Shown here: in pieces, positions 1 to 7,790 of the stretch
Layout: every line of letters starts with the position of its first letter
Numbering within the stretch: position 1 is the first letter of the stretch
Assembly: GCA_030426705.1 (NCBI GenBank)
Contig: JAUHXW010000054.1
Span: forward strand, 1-12,917
Origin: Gammaproteobacteria bacterium
GTDB taxonomy: Bacteria > Pseudomonadota > Gammaproteobacteria > Xanthomonadales > Marinicellaceae
Direction: 5' to 3'
DNA: 12,917 bases
Notes under the pieces: model-generated
What the model saw: only the letters and a program-made list of their open reading frames with translations
Told to the model about the DNA's origin: nothing
The model's database searches: none
Position numbers and translations under genes: made by a program

Positions 1-105
1 CTGTTTGTACTGAACCCGGCTGGTGAACGGATTGGTATTTTCCCTGCCCCACACGATGTCAACAAAATAACTGCTGACTTGAAACAACTGATGGAACAAT
101 CATGA
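1..105 (+). CDS. SCO1/SenC family copper chaperone, C-terminal end (partial)
   Basis: The frame open from base 1 encodes the last 34 residues of a protein whose start lies outside the window. It begins LFVLNPAGERIGIFPAPHD and stops with TGA at 103-105. The pattern 'hydrophobic strand, D/N-P-x-G, strand ending in F, then P-x-P-H-D and a final helix with D-L-x-x-L' matches the C-terminus of SCO1/SenC/PrrC thioredoxin-fold proteins. In that family the terminal histidine is a copper ligand. Such proteins are membrane-anchored in the periplasm and deliver copper to the CuA site of cytochrome c oxidase. The CxxxC motif that would confirm the family is not in the window. The stop overlaps the psd start (ATGA), so the two genes are probably co-transcribed. 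Another thioredoxin-fold family is the main alternative. Confidence 0.6.
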   Translation: MFVLNPAGERIGIFPAPHDVNKITADLKQLMEQS

Positions 106-941
106 AAACTGTAGCTTTATTTTTTCAATACATTTTACCGCATCGCTTACTTTCCAAATTGATGTATCGGTTGATGCGGATTAGGAATAAGCCAATCAAA
201 AACTTCACCCTAAAGAAAATGATCAAAGCATTTAACATCAACATGGAAGAAGCCATTTCCAAAGATTTTGATGACTATGAACATTTCAATGCCTTTTTTA
301 CCCGAGAATTAAAACCAGGTGTTCGCCCCATAGATCCATCACGTGACAGCATCATTTCACCGGTTGATGGCGTGGTTTCACAAATCGGCAAAATTGACAA
401 AGATGAAATCCTGCAAGCCAAGGGTCACCATTACAGCATCAAGGATCTATTAGCGACGTCAATTGACACCGATTATATTGATGGACAGTTCATAACCATA
501 TACCTGTCACCCAAAGATTATCATCGCTTGCATGCACCGATGGATTGTGAGATAAAACAATTGCGCCATGTACCGGGGCGTTTGTTCAGTGTGGCCGATT
601 GGACCACGCAAAAAATCCCCGGGTTATTCGCCCGCAATGAACGCTTGATCAATACTTTACACACACCTTATGGCAAAGTGGCCTACGTTTACGTCGGTGC
701 CATCTTGGTTTCCAGCATTGAAACAGTTTGCAATGGTGTCATCACACCACCATACGCCAAACAAGTCACTGATTTAATTCCCAAAGGCCAAACCCAATAC
801 AAAAAAGGTGAAGAAATGGGTCGATTCAATATGGGCTCCACAGTTATTTTGCTGTTTCCTAAAGACAGCATGGCATTTGAGCCTGAACTGAAAGCCGGTT
901 CACCGCTCAAATTAGGTCAAAGAATGGGCACTTTAATTTGA
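102..941 (+). CDS. psd: Phosphatidylserine decarboxylase proenzyme
   Basis: This 279-residue protein decarboxylates phosphatidylserine to phosphatidylethanolamine, the last step in making the main bacterial membrane lipid, at the inner membrane. The proenzyme normally cuts itself at a G-S-T motif to give a beta chain and an alpha chain with an N-terminal pyruvoyl group. Here the motif is MGST, with cleavage predicted between Gly245 and Ser246 (Ser codon at 837-839). The other charge-relay residues are visible: Asp89 in SPVDG and His144 in YHRLHAP, matching the known Asp-His-Ser triad. The length fits the short proteobacterial type I enzymes (about 280-320 residues). The ATG overlaps the stop of the SCO-like gene by 4 bp, which suggests translational coupling; a weak GGAA lies upstream. 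No truncation or missing key residue is seen. Confidence 0.97.
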   Translation: MKTVALFFQYILPHRLLSKLMYRLMRIRNKPIKNFTLKKMIKAFNINMEEAISKDFDDYEHFNAFFTRELKPGVRPIDPSRDSIISPVDGVVSQIGKIDKDEILQAKGHHYSIKDLLATSIDTDYIDGQFITIYLSPKDYHRLHAPMDCEIKQLRHVPGRLFSVADWTTQKIPGLFARNERLINTLHTPYGKVAYVYVGAILVSSIETVCNGVITPPYAKQVTDLIPKGQTQYKKGEEMGRFNMGSTVILLFPKDSMAFEPELKAGSPLKLGQRMGTLI

Positions 942-972
942 ATTTTTAAAACTTTTAACGGTCAAAGCGCAC

Positions 973-1725
973 ATGAAAAATTTATCACTGACACATACAT
1001 TGCTGACTCTGATTCTGTTGTTAAGCTCTGCTGGGGTTTGGGCACAAAATTCAGGCTCAAATCTTTTGCCCGAAGCCAACCGTGATTATGGCTTTGACTA
1101 CACTGCATTGGAACCTGTTGCATTAAACTCCTTTGCCGAAGCTGCTGAATGGGCTGATGTGGTGGCGATCGCACAGATTGTTAACATAGATTATCTAAAA
1201 ACCAGAGAATTGAATTCACAAGGTCAGGCTTTCCTCAAAGTCAGGGTTCCATACAAAGGTACCAAAAAAAATGATTTGCTGATAGTCAGCGCCAAAGGCT
1301 TTGAAGACCACGTTTGTTATTACCCTGACCGTGAAGATGAAGGTCAGCGCTATTTGGTGTTTTTGAAAAAAAGCCAAAACGATGGCGAATATCATGGCTT
1401 TAAACCCTTTTGCCAAATTCAGGTGTTATTAACTGATACTGGCGAATATGCCATCAGGTATCCGCTGGACACCGCCATTGAGGTGGCACCTGAGCTGGTC
1501 AAAGAAATTAATTTCAATGACCCACACGCGGTCATCGATGCCACAGAATGGACAGGCCTGAGTCGCGAAGAACATCAAGAAAAATATCAATCCAAGTTAT
1601 CTGAAGACAGTGATATGTTTCAAAAATACTACTACCTCACCTACACCAAAGGCATCATGATGTACGAAATCAGAAAATTGATGCAATTAAAACCCCAACC
1701 TCGCATCAGCTCAAAGCAAATGTAG
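973..1725 (+). CDS. Secreted protein of unknown function, possible NTR/TIMP-like fold
   Basis: This is a 250-residue protein with a clear Sec signal peptide: K3, a leucine-rich core at 9-18 and a likely cut at VWA|Q (24/25). The mature part opens with a helix containing AEAAEWADVVAIAQIVNI, followed by a strand, 'VPYKGTKK', and a segment ending in C115 and 'RYLVFLK' (126-132). A second cysteine, C147, could pair with C115. The order 'ADVV-x-A-x-V, ...V-x-YKG, ...C...G-x-RYLVFL' recalls secreted NTR/TIMP-like bacterial proteins, but I cannot confirm that by eye. The C-terminal 60 residues are charged and helical. It starts 31 bp after psd with the same orientation and no terminator between, so it may be read from the same transcript. 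I see no strong ribosome binding site. Being real is likely; its function is unknown. Confidence 0.75.
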   Translation: MKNLSLTHTLLTLILLLSSAGVWAQNSGSNLLPEANRDYGFDYTALEPVALNSFAEAAEWADVVAIAQIVNIDYLKTRELNSQGQAFLKVRVPYKGTKKNDLLIVSAKGFEDHVCYYPDREDEGQRYLVFLKKSQNDGEYHGFKPFCQIQVLLTDTGEYAIRYPLDTAIEVAPELVKEINFNDPHAVIDATEWTGLSREEHQEKYQSKLSEDSDMFQKYYYLTYTKGIMMYEIRKLMQLKPQPRISSKQM

Positions 1726-1800
1726 TCAGAATTATTTCAATAAACATTCAACTTTTGATTTACATCTAAAAAATGTAGACCATCAGTTTCCGCTAAATGA

Positions 1801-1829
1801 TTGACAACACAGGACTTTTCCTGTATTTT
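1801..1829 (+). promoter_or_regulatory. Sigma-70-type promoter for the 1897 gene
   Basis: A perfect -35 box TTGACA (1801-1806) is followed after exactly 17 bp by TATTTT (1824-1829), a 4/6 match to the -10 consensus. Transcription would begin near 1836, giving a leader of about 60 nt before the ATG at 1897. Being visual, the call rests on the perfect -35 and the ideal spacing. The same TTG could be mistaken for a start codon of the following gene. Confidence 0.55.
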
Positions 1830-1896
1830 GATTAAACGTCAACCCTTAATCGCTGTTTTGCATTTTGCAATTCAGCCCTTTCTTAGGGGAAAAACA

Positions 1897-2661
1897 ATGA
1901 ATAAACTCTATTCAATTCTATTACTTTTTTTGATGATTCCTGCCTTGTGTGTGGCAGAAGAAAAAGCACCACAGATCATAGCAGACAGCTGGACCATGGT
2001 GCCTAAAAGTGGGCAAGAAGCCGAGTTTGAAAAAGCAGTCAAAGAACACATGGCTTATCGCATGGAAAAAGGTGATACCAGACACTGGGATACTTGGGTT
2101 CCGGTCACCGGCAAATACCTGAACAGGTATATCGTCAGATCCTGTTGTGCTGAATGGGCCGAGCAAGACAGTTATCGTGCCTGGTCTAAAGAACATATCG
2201 GCAACCATTTCAATGAAACTGTTCATCCTTATGTAGAAAAATATAAACATAACTACACCGTAATTGATACAGAAAACAGCAATTGGGGCGACTCTGATCC
2301 AAAATATGTGGGTGTAACGGTTTTTGACATCAAAACAGGAAAAGGTAAAAAAACTTACAAAGCACTTAAAGAGATGAGCGCTCTTGCCAAAGACAATGAT
2401 TGGCCCAGAAACTGGTCCTGGTCCTATTCGGTTAATGGCTCGGAACAGGTAGCCTTGGTCACTCCTTACAATAATTTCGCTGAAATGGCCCCCATTGAAG
2501 AAAGCTTTTATGCCTTTACCAAAAAACACCTGAAGTCAGAAAAGAAAACCGACAAGTTATTTGAGAACTTCAATTCTGGCATCAGTGGCACTGATTATCA
2601 AATTTACCGCAAACGTGATGATTTGTCGCATCAGCACAAAGAAGACATGAAGGATGAATAA
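1897..2661 (+). CDS. Secreted protein of unknown function with two similar halves
   Basis: The protein is 254 residues from ATG 1897. I prefer this start because AGGGG lies 8-12 nt upstream (1885-1889) and translation then begins with a signal peptide (K3, hydrophobic core 5-17, cut near CVA|EE at 20/21). An in-frame TTG at 1801 is part of a -35 box instead. The mature protein appears to contain two related alpha/beta units, about residues 28-120 and 136-237. Each runs 'strand, K-x-G-x-x-x-x-x-x-K-A-hK-E-M, W-rich strand, Y-strand, helix with E-x-S-[FY]', as in duplicated dimeric alpha-beta barrel (ferredoxin-like) proteins. A Cys-Cys pair (83-84) and many histidines (51, 63, 100, 104, 110, 118) lie only in the first half. 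I do not recognise the family. The gene has its own promoter and terminator. Confidence 0.8.
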   Translation: MNKLYSILLLFLMIPALCVAEEKAPQIIADSWTMVPKSGQEAEFEKAVKEHMAYRMEKGDTRHWDTWVPVTGKYLNRYIVRSCCAEWAEQDSYRAWSKEHIGNHFNETVHPYVEKYKHNYTVIDTENSNWGDSDPKYVGVTVFDIKTGKGKKTYKALKEMSALAKDNDWPRNWSWSYSVNGSEQVALVTPYNNFAEMAPIEESFYAFTKKHLKSEKKTDKLFENFNSGISGTDYQIYRKRDDLSHQHKEDMKDE

Positions 2662-2682
2662 TCAACATCCTCATGACCAAAC

Positions 2683-2707
2683 AAGAGGGGCTCCGGCCCC
2701 TTTTTTT
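2683..2707 (+). terminator. Intrinsic terminator of the 1897 gene
   Basis: The stem GGGGC (2687-2691) pairs with GCCCC (2696-2700) around a TCCG tetraloop, and is followed directly by seven Ts (2701-2707). Upstream A-rich bases extend the stem by a few A-T pairs. It lies 26 bp after the stop codon, a textbook rho-independent terminator. Confidence 0.92.
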
Positions 2708-2745
2708 AATGAATGATGATTTATTATGCGGTTTTGCCAGAAAAG

Positions 2746-2754
2746 TGAGATAAT
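2746..2754 (+). promoter_or_regulatory. Extended -10 promoter for the 2781 gene
   Basis: TGAGATAAT (2746-2754) fits the extended -10 pattern TGN-TATAAT with one mismatch in the hexamer. No -35 box sits at a proper distance; TTGCCA at 2734-2739 is only 9 bp away. Transcription would begin near 2761, giving a leader of about 20 nt that contains the ribosome binding site AGGGGA (2770-2775). Confidence 0.5.
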
Positions 2755-2780
2755 GAATGTGAATTTAACAGGGGAAATCC

Positions 2781-3806
2781 ATGAAAAACAACAAGCTTAC
2801 ATCTTTTTTAACCTCACAAATTTTTCTGATATCAATTGTCAGCTCCTCCGCGTTCGCTTTTGACTCAGACTATTATGTAGAACGCAACCAGGACAACAAG
2901 GTCATTTTAAGTTTAGACAACACTGAAAATGAAAGCCTCATTGATTTAATTCTGATGGGCGGTGATGAGATACAAGGCGCCACAGCTTTGGTTATTGATG
3001 ACGGGGTAGCTGAAAACTTTATTGGCGATGGTGGTCAATTTATTTGGCTCAACAGATTCACCCCAGCACCTACTGAATTTCCTTTTATCCTTGAAGAAGT
3101 TTCAGTGATTTTTGGAGACAATGGTGTGACAGCTGGACAAGACATTGAAATTCTTGTTTATGAAGATACCGATGGCGATGGAGACCCAGCCACAGGGGCT
3201 GTTCTGCTCGCAACTTATAATGAAACCATCCTGACAGCTGACCAAGTCACTTTCAATGTCTATTCATTAAAACCGTCTGTTCAGCTTTATGGCCCTGGTG
3301 ATGTGCTGATTGGCGTTGTCAATCGATCCGGTGCTGAAGGCACCAATGACTTTCCGGCAGCACTCGATCAAACCAATACACAAGTTCGCTCTTGGGCGGC
3401 CACCTACTTGGTTGGAGATGTTCCAGTCAATCCACCGCTTCCTGGAGATGAACAATGGGGCACCATTGACAGTTTTGGATTTGCGGGCAACTGGATTATC
3501 AGAGGCGCTGGAACACAGGGATATACGGTAGGCGGTACACTGTCTGGTTTATTGCCTGGTAATGAGCTGATTGTACAAAACAACAATGGCGATGATTTAA
3601 CCTTAACAGCAGATGGCAGCTACACCTTTTTAACACTTTTGAATGATAATGACTTATACAACGTAACAGTATTAAGCGAACCCACAGGCCCCATTCAAAA
3701 CTGCACAGTTTCAAACGAATCAGGAACCATAACCGGTGTCAGTATAAGCAATGTTGATATCAGTTGTGATAATCTGGATTTAATTTTTAGAAATGGCTTT
3801 GAATAA
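2781..3806 (+). CDS. Secreted multidomain protein with C-terminal LIFRNGFE tail
   Basis: This 341-residue protein has a signal peptide with a likely cut at AFA|F (26/27) and a good ribosome binding site (AGGGGA, 2770-2775). Residues about 60-245 form a beta-rich domain that includes an acidic loop DTDGDGD, reminiscent of calcium-binding loops, and a tryptophan-containing segment before 'DSFGFAGNWIIRG'. Residues about 247-330 form a smaller beta domain beginning YTVGGTLSGL, with 'NGDDLTL' and two cysteines (308 and 329) that probably form a disulphide; this unit recurs in many secreted gammaproteobacterial proteins. The chain ends abruptly in LIFRNGFE, with no transmembrane helix after it. I recall similar I-F-x-x-GFE ends on otherwise unrelated secreted proteins of Marinicella and Xanthomonadales, so the tail may be a sorting signal (inference). 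No catalytic motif is seen; a surface or secreted adhesive or structural role is possible. Confidence 0.82.
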   Translation: MKNNKLTSFLTSQIFLISIVSSSAFAFDSDYYVERNQDNKVILSLDNTENESLIDLILMGGDEIQGATALVIDDGVAENFIGDGGQFIWLNRFTPAPTEFPFILEEVSVIFGDNGVTAGQDIEILVYEDTDGDGDPATGAVLLATYNETILTADQVTFNVYSLKPSVQLYGPGDVLIGVVNRSGAEGTNDFPAALDQTNTQVRSWAATYLVGDVPVNPPLPGDEQWGTIDSFGFAGNWIIRGAGTQGYTVGGTLSGLLPGNELIVQNNNGDDLTLTADGSYTFLTLLNDNDLYNVTVLSEPTGPIQNCTVSNESGTITGVSISNVDISCDNLDLIFRNGFE

Positions 3807-3825
3807 AGCAAAAATATAGAGCCAT

Positions 3826-3862
3826 AAAAAAAGCAAGGCTGAGTACCAGTCTGGCTTTTTTT
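3826..3862. terminator. Bidirectional terminator between converging genes
   Basis: An A-tract (3826-3832) plus GC pairs with GCTTTTTTT near 3854-3862. The inner stem is AG-GCTG (3836-3841) against CAGTCT (3847-3852), with one mismatch and one G-T pair around a five-base loop. Eight Ts (3856-3863) end the plus-strand reading and the A-tract gives seven Ts on the minus strand. It lies 19 bp after the 2781 gene and about 10 bp after the M16 peptidase gene, so it can serve both. Confidence 0.8.
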
Positions 3863-3872
3863 TAACTAAAGC

Positions 3873-6740
3873 TTACTTAAAAACGTTATCAATGGGTACA
3901 ATTTCTACCTGTGACTTTTTCAGTTTCAAAGGGTAGTTTTCAATGATTTCATCTTCAGCCAACAGACTTTCCGGTTTTTCCGAATTGTAAGTCATGGGAG
4001 AAGGTGTTTCGTTAACCAGCCTATCTTTCATATCAGCAGCATCACTGGTGATGAAAACAAAGTGGATGTCATCGCTTTGCAAATGCTTTTTGATCACACG
4101 GTTCACTTCTTCAACGGTTAAATTTGCCAAACCATTGGTCACCAAACTGACAAAATCTTCTGTGCCATAAAAGTCGCTGTCCATGTGATAGCCCAAAACA
4201 CGATCCTGACCTTTGAGTAATAAAGACGCATATTTACTCAAAAAAGCTTTGGTGGCGGTGAATTGTTCTTCGGTCAAACCATTTTCAATCAGTTTTTCCA
4301 ATTCAAACATGGCAGTGCGAGTAGCAAAATGCGCATCGGCATTACTGCGCAAGGGTCTGAGCCATACCTGGAAGATTTGTTCAGTTCGACCCAAATTGGC
4401 ATTCGGCTGGGTTCTGTACATACCGCGTGGAAAATACTCGATATAGGCATAGTCACCGTAATTCATACCACGCGCTTCACGGATGCGCTGATACAGGAAT
4501 GAGTTCGAATTTCTGTGTTCACCCAGGAAAGAACGCACCAACCACAAGGCCACCCAGTCAGGATGTGAACGGTTGACTTCAATGGGGAACCCAAATGAAA
4601 CCGCTGTGGGCATGGTTTGTTTTTCTACGATGGTGACGTGACGACCCGATAACTCAGGTGCCACAGTTATGGCGACTTTTTCTGCACCTTCAGCATTCAG
4701 TTCTTTGGTGATTTTATCCAGCATCATTTGCTGTAATTCATCGGATAAATTACCTGTGATACCGATGTTTAAATTGGCCTGAGTCAATTGTTCACGATAA
4801 AACGCTTTGACATCATCCAAAGTGATGCTTTGCAAATCACTGACATGACCCAAATTCAATGAGCCGTAGGAATGGCCTGGATACAATTTTTCATACAACA
4901 CTTCTTTACCCAATTCTTCATCGTTGTTTTGTTTCAAATCGGTTTGAACATTGTTGATTTGTTGGGTTTTCAGACGTTTAAAGTCATCTTCTCTGAAGCC
5001 AGGATTGAGCAAACTTTCCAAAACCAAATCTAACCACGCATCTGCTTTTTCACGATGCACGCGACCAGACAATGAAATCATCTCTTTGTCCACCTGTGAA
5101 GCAAAATAGGCAGCCATAGGCAACATGGCTTTTCTGATTTCCTTGATAGACTTGGATGCCGAACCACCATTGGTTAACATGCTGGCGGTTAATTGCGCCA
5201 ATCCTTTTTTGCCTTCTGGATCTTGAGCAGGACCGGTATTGAACAGGAAGTTGACATCAACAATGTCACTGGAGTTTCGTAAATCTGTGACTGTGAATTT
5301 AGGCTCAAGCGGTTTTGCTGCTGCTGTTACCATGCTGGCCAGGCTGAAATCATTATCAATACTGCCAATTTCCTCAGCTTGTGCCAAAGTGACCATGATA
5401 CGACCATCATCAACCAGGTATTTATTGGCAGCCCATTTCACATCAGCGGCGGTTACCTTATCAAGTTGCGCATACTGCTGATTAATGAATTCAGGGTCAC
5501 GTTTGTATTGCACCACCGAAGCCAACATATCACCAATGGCTTCAGAATTGTCCAAAGAATTGGTGAAACCATAGCGAGCAGCCGATTTGATGTCATTTAA
5601 CTTATCAGTATCAGCCAATTCTGTACGCGCCTTAACAATGGTGTCCAACAAGGCTTTTTTCACCTCAGGATAATTGTCCTGTGAGGTTAATCTGGCCAGA
5701 ATGTAAATTAAACCTGGATCTTTGCTGTCTGGTGTATAGAAAAACAAGGCATCAGCCAATTGTCTGTTGACCACCAAATCCTGATAAACATCTGAGTTTT
5801 GCCCAAAATAAACTGTGCCCAACATATCTATGGCAGCTTTATCAATCACTGTTGGGTCAGCAGAAGCGCCACGAAAAACCAGACCAAACATTGGTAAAGT
5901 TTGAGACTCCCAGGCAATGTGATGGTATTGACTGCCTATAGCAGGTGGCTCAACGGGAATGTCTACGCTGTAATCACCACGTTCCCAATCACCAAAATAT
6001 TTCTCAACCAAAGCATGGGTTTGTTCAACATCAACATCGCCAACCACGATTACGGCAGCTTTTTCTGGGCGATACCAACGATCAAAGAAGGTATGTGAGT
6101 ATTCCAGTTGATTAGGCATGTCCTCAATGTCTTCCAAAAAGCCCATGGTGGTGTGGCGATACGTGTGTTTTTGGAAAGCATTTTTGCGCACGGTTTCAAA
6201 TAACTTGCTGAAAGGACTGGCACTGTTTTTCAGGTACTCACCTTTGACTGCCAAAGCCTCGGTTCTGAATTGCGCTTCAGAATATTTCAAATTTTTGAAA
6301 CGGTCCGCTTCCAGCATCAACATGCGCTCCAAATCATCATTGATGAAAGTCACATGGTAATTGGTGTAATCGTCAGTGGTGTAAGCGTTTTGGTCGGCAC
6401 CCACCTCTTTTAACATCGCACCGTACTCTTCTTGTGAATAATTTTCAGTGCCACGGAACATCATGTGTTCAAAGAAATGTGCAAATCCAGATTTTCCTGG
6501 CTCTACCTCATTTCTGGAGCCAGTTTGTACAGGTATTTGCAGCGAAACCACACCTGGATAATCGGTTTTAACTACAATGACCTTCAAGCCATTGTCCAGT
6601 TCACGCATGTCATAATCCTGGTTAAAAACCCTGGAATCATTTTTTTCCATGCCATTTTTGTTTGATTTTTTGACATTGTCTGTCGACATACAAGCCACCA
6701 ATGTCACCATTAACATCATCGTAAGAAATGTTTTTATCAT
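3873..6740 (-). CDS. M16 family zinc metallopeptidase lipoprotein
   Basis: The 955-residue chain begins with a lipoprotein signal, LVAC (Cys17) followed by Met18, so it should be lipidated and probably sent to the outer membrane, facing the periplasm. The N-terminal M16 domain (about 45-470) carries the inverse zinc motif HFFEH (His88, Glu91, His92) and the third zinc ligand Glu168 in GEYL, at the spacing typical of the pitrilysin family. The C-terminal M16 domain (about 490-930) lacks HxxEH but keeps the conserved LYQRIREARGMNY segment (749-761), as in inactive partner domains that complete the substrate chamber. Family members degrade peptides. Two-domain single-chain lipoproteins of this size are common in Gammaproteobacteria. 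The ATG at 6740 is preceded by GGGG about 8 nt upstream. The gene appears monocistronic. The substrate is unknown. Confidence 0.95.
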   Translation of the reverse strand: MIKTFLTMMLMVTLVACMSTDNVKKSNKNGMEKNDSRVFNQDYDMRELDNGLKVIVVKTDYPGVVSLQIPVQTGSRNEVEPGKSGFAHFFEHMMFRGTENYSQEEYGAMLKEVGADQNAYTTDDYTNYHVTFINDDLERMLMLEADRFKNLKYSEAQFRTEALAVKGEYLKNSASPFSKLFETVRKNAFQKHTYRHTTMGFLEDIEDMPNQLEYSHTFFDRWYRPEKAAVIVVGDVDVEQTHALVEKYFGDWERGDYSVDIPVEPPAIGSQYHHIAWESQTLPMFGLVFRGASADPTVIDKAAIDMLGTVYFGQNSDVYQDLVVNRQLADALFFYTPDSKDPGLIYILARLTSQDNYPEVKKALLDTIVKARTELADTDKLNDIKSAARYGFTNSLDNSEAIGDMLASVVQYKRDPEFINQQYAQLDKVTAADVKWAANKYLVDDGRIMVTLAQAEEIGSIDNDFSLASMVTAAAKPLEPKFTVTDLRNSSDIVDVNFLFNTGPAQDPEGKKGLAQLTASMLTNGGSASKSIKEIRKAMLPMAAYFASQVDKEMISLSGRVHREKADAWLDLVLESLLNPGFREDDFKRLKTQQINNVQTDLKQNNDEELGKEVLYEKLYPGHSYGSLNLGHVSDLQSITLDDVKAFYREQLTQANLNIGITGNLSDELQQMMLDKITKELNAEGAEKVAITVAPELSGRHVTIVEKQTMPTAVSFGFPIEVNRSHPDWVALWLVRSFLGEHRNSNSFLYQRIREARGMNYGDYAYIEYFPRGMYRTQPNANLGRTEQIFQVWLRPLRSNADAHFATRTAMFELEKLIENGLTEEQFTATKAFLSKYASLLLKGQDRVLGYHMDSDFYGTEDFVSLVTNGLANLTVEEVNRVIKKHLQSDDIHFVFITSDAADMKDRLVNETPSPMTYNSEKPESLLAEDEIIENYPLKLKKSQVEIVPIDNVFK

Positions 6741-6856
6741 GTCTACCCCGTTGGATTGTGGATTTAAAAAACAGAGGATTTTAACTTAAAACCCGTGAAT
6801 AATGTATAACGAGTTAATCATTCCAAAGTTACAGATTCCTTAGCTGGACAATCGGT

Positions 6857-6862
6857 TATAAT
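6857..6862 (+). promoter_or_regulatory. -10 box for the dehydrogenase-ubiEJB cluster
   Basis: A perfect TATAAT (6857-6862) lies 25 bp before the ATG at 6888, giving a predicted leader of about 19 nt. No good -35 box is found at 16-18 bp; TGGACA (6845-6850) is too close. Activator dependence or a weak -35 are both possible. The 147-bp gap also has to hold the minus-strand promoter for the M16 gene, for which I see only weak candidates. Confidence 0.45.
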
Positions 6863-6887
6863 AGCGCTTTAAAAATTTTCCTGTGAA

Positions 6888-7790
6888 ATGAGCGAAATCA
6901 AACTCAATAAAGTTGTGGTCTATGGCTTGGGCGCAATGGGTCGACCAATGGCCAGAAACTTGCACGACCATAACTTGTTGATTGGCGTTAAAAACCGCAC
7001 CGAAGGCAAAACCCAGGCCATGATGAATGAACTGAATCTGGCTGAATTTGAAGATGATGAAGATTTGTTCGGTCATGCTGACTGTGTATTGACTTGCGTC
7101 TCGGCTGATGACGACCTTAAAGCCGTGGTACATGGATTTATGGATTATTTGCAAGCTGGCTCGGTGGTGATTGATTGTTCCACAGTCAGCCCCAATACAG
7201 CACGCAGTCTGGCTGATGATTTGGCCTCCAAAGGCATTGCCTTTTTGGACGCACCAGTTTCTGGAGGCGTTGAAGGCGCCAAAAAAGGTTCATTATCAAT
7301 CATGGTGGGCGGTGAACGGGAACAATACAAACGCGCTTCAGAAGTGTTTGCAGCCGTTGGTAGTCAAATCACCCACATGGGTCGCGTTGGCCAAGGCCAA
7401 GCCACCAAGGCGGTTAACCAAGTGATGGTTGCCGGTGTGGCACAAGCGGTCTGTTCAGCACTGGCTTTGGCGGAGAACTGCAACCTTGATTTGAAGAAAA
7501 CCATTGAAGTTTTGAGCGCTGGAGCCGCTGGCAACTGGTTTTTGGATAACCGTGGTCACACCATGGTCAACGATGAATTCAATGTGGGCTTTAAACTCAG
7601 CCTGTTGCACAAAGATTTGAAAATCTGTCAATCCACCGTCGCAGAGCTGGGAGCACAGATGCCGTTGATCGAAGACAGTATCAAGGAATACGCTGAACTT
7701 ATGGCCATGGACCATGGAGACGAAGACATTTCTGCTTTGATTCGTTTAAAAAGAGCATTGTTTGAACAACCCGGTGAAAATCATGAATGA
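6888..7790 (+). CDS. NAD(P)-dependent beta-hydroxyacid dehydrogenase
   Basis: This 300-residue protein belongs to the 3-hydroxyisobutyrate dehydrogenase / tartronate semialdehyde reductase / GLYR1 family of cytosolic oxidoreductases. The N-terminal Rossmann motif is GLGAMG (13-18). The substrate-binding signature DAPVSGG is at 121-127. The catalytic lysine is probably Lys174 in QATKAVNQ, with Asn177 beside it. The all-helical C-terminal domain carries 'LLHKDLKI', also typical. The second strand is followed by NRT rather than an acidic residue, which suggests NADP(H), but this is inference. The true substrate cannot be told from sequence; 3-hydroxyisobutyrate or a small semialdehyde are candidates. 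The gene leads the cluster and its last 8 bp overlap the ubiE start, so the two are likely translationally coupled. The ribosome binding site is weak. Confidence 0.92.
   Translation: MSEIKLNKVVVYGLGAMGRPMARNLHDHNLLIGVKNRTEGKTQAMMNELNLAEFEDDEDLFGHADCVLTCVSADDDLKAVVHGFMDYLQAGSVVIDCSTVSPNTARSLADDLASKGIAFLDAPVSGGVEGAKKGSLSIMVGGEREQYKRASEVFAAVGSQITHMGRVGQGQATKAVNQVMVAGVAQAVCSALALAENCNLDLKKTIEVLSAGAAGNWFLDNRGHTMVNDEFNVGFKLSLLHKDLKICQSTVAELGAQMPLIEDSIKEYAELMAMDHGDEDISALIRLKRALFEQPGENHE

Noticed and set aside
1730..1800. Inverted repeat TACAT/ATGTA as terminator of the 973 gene
   Set aside because: The stem is only 5 AT-rich pairs and no T-run follows.
1801..1896. TTG start adding 32 residues to the 1897 secreted protein
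   Set aside because: The TTG is the first part of a TTGACA -35 box with correctly spaced -10, and the extension would bury the signal peptide. ATG 1897 has a good ribosome binding site.
1921..2529. Long 202-residue minus-strand frame
   Set aside because: It lies entirely opposite the signal-peptide gene at 1897-2661, which has promoter, ribosome binding site and terminator. The opposite frame is rich in Phe, His and Ile as expected of a shadow.
6845..6862. TGGACA plus TATAAT as a complete promoter
   Set aside because: Only 6 bp separate them, far from the 16-18 bp needed, so only the -10 box was kept.
7762..7782. TTG start for ubiE seven codons upstream
   Set aside because: ATG 7783 gives the usual UbiE N-terminus and has GGTG upstream; the extension adds nothing conserved.
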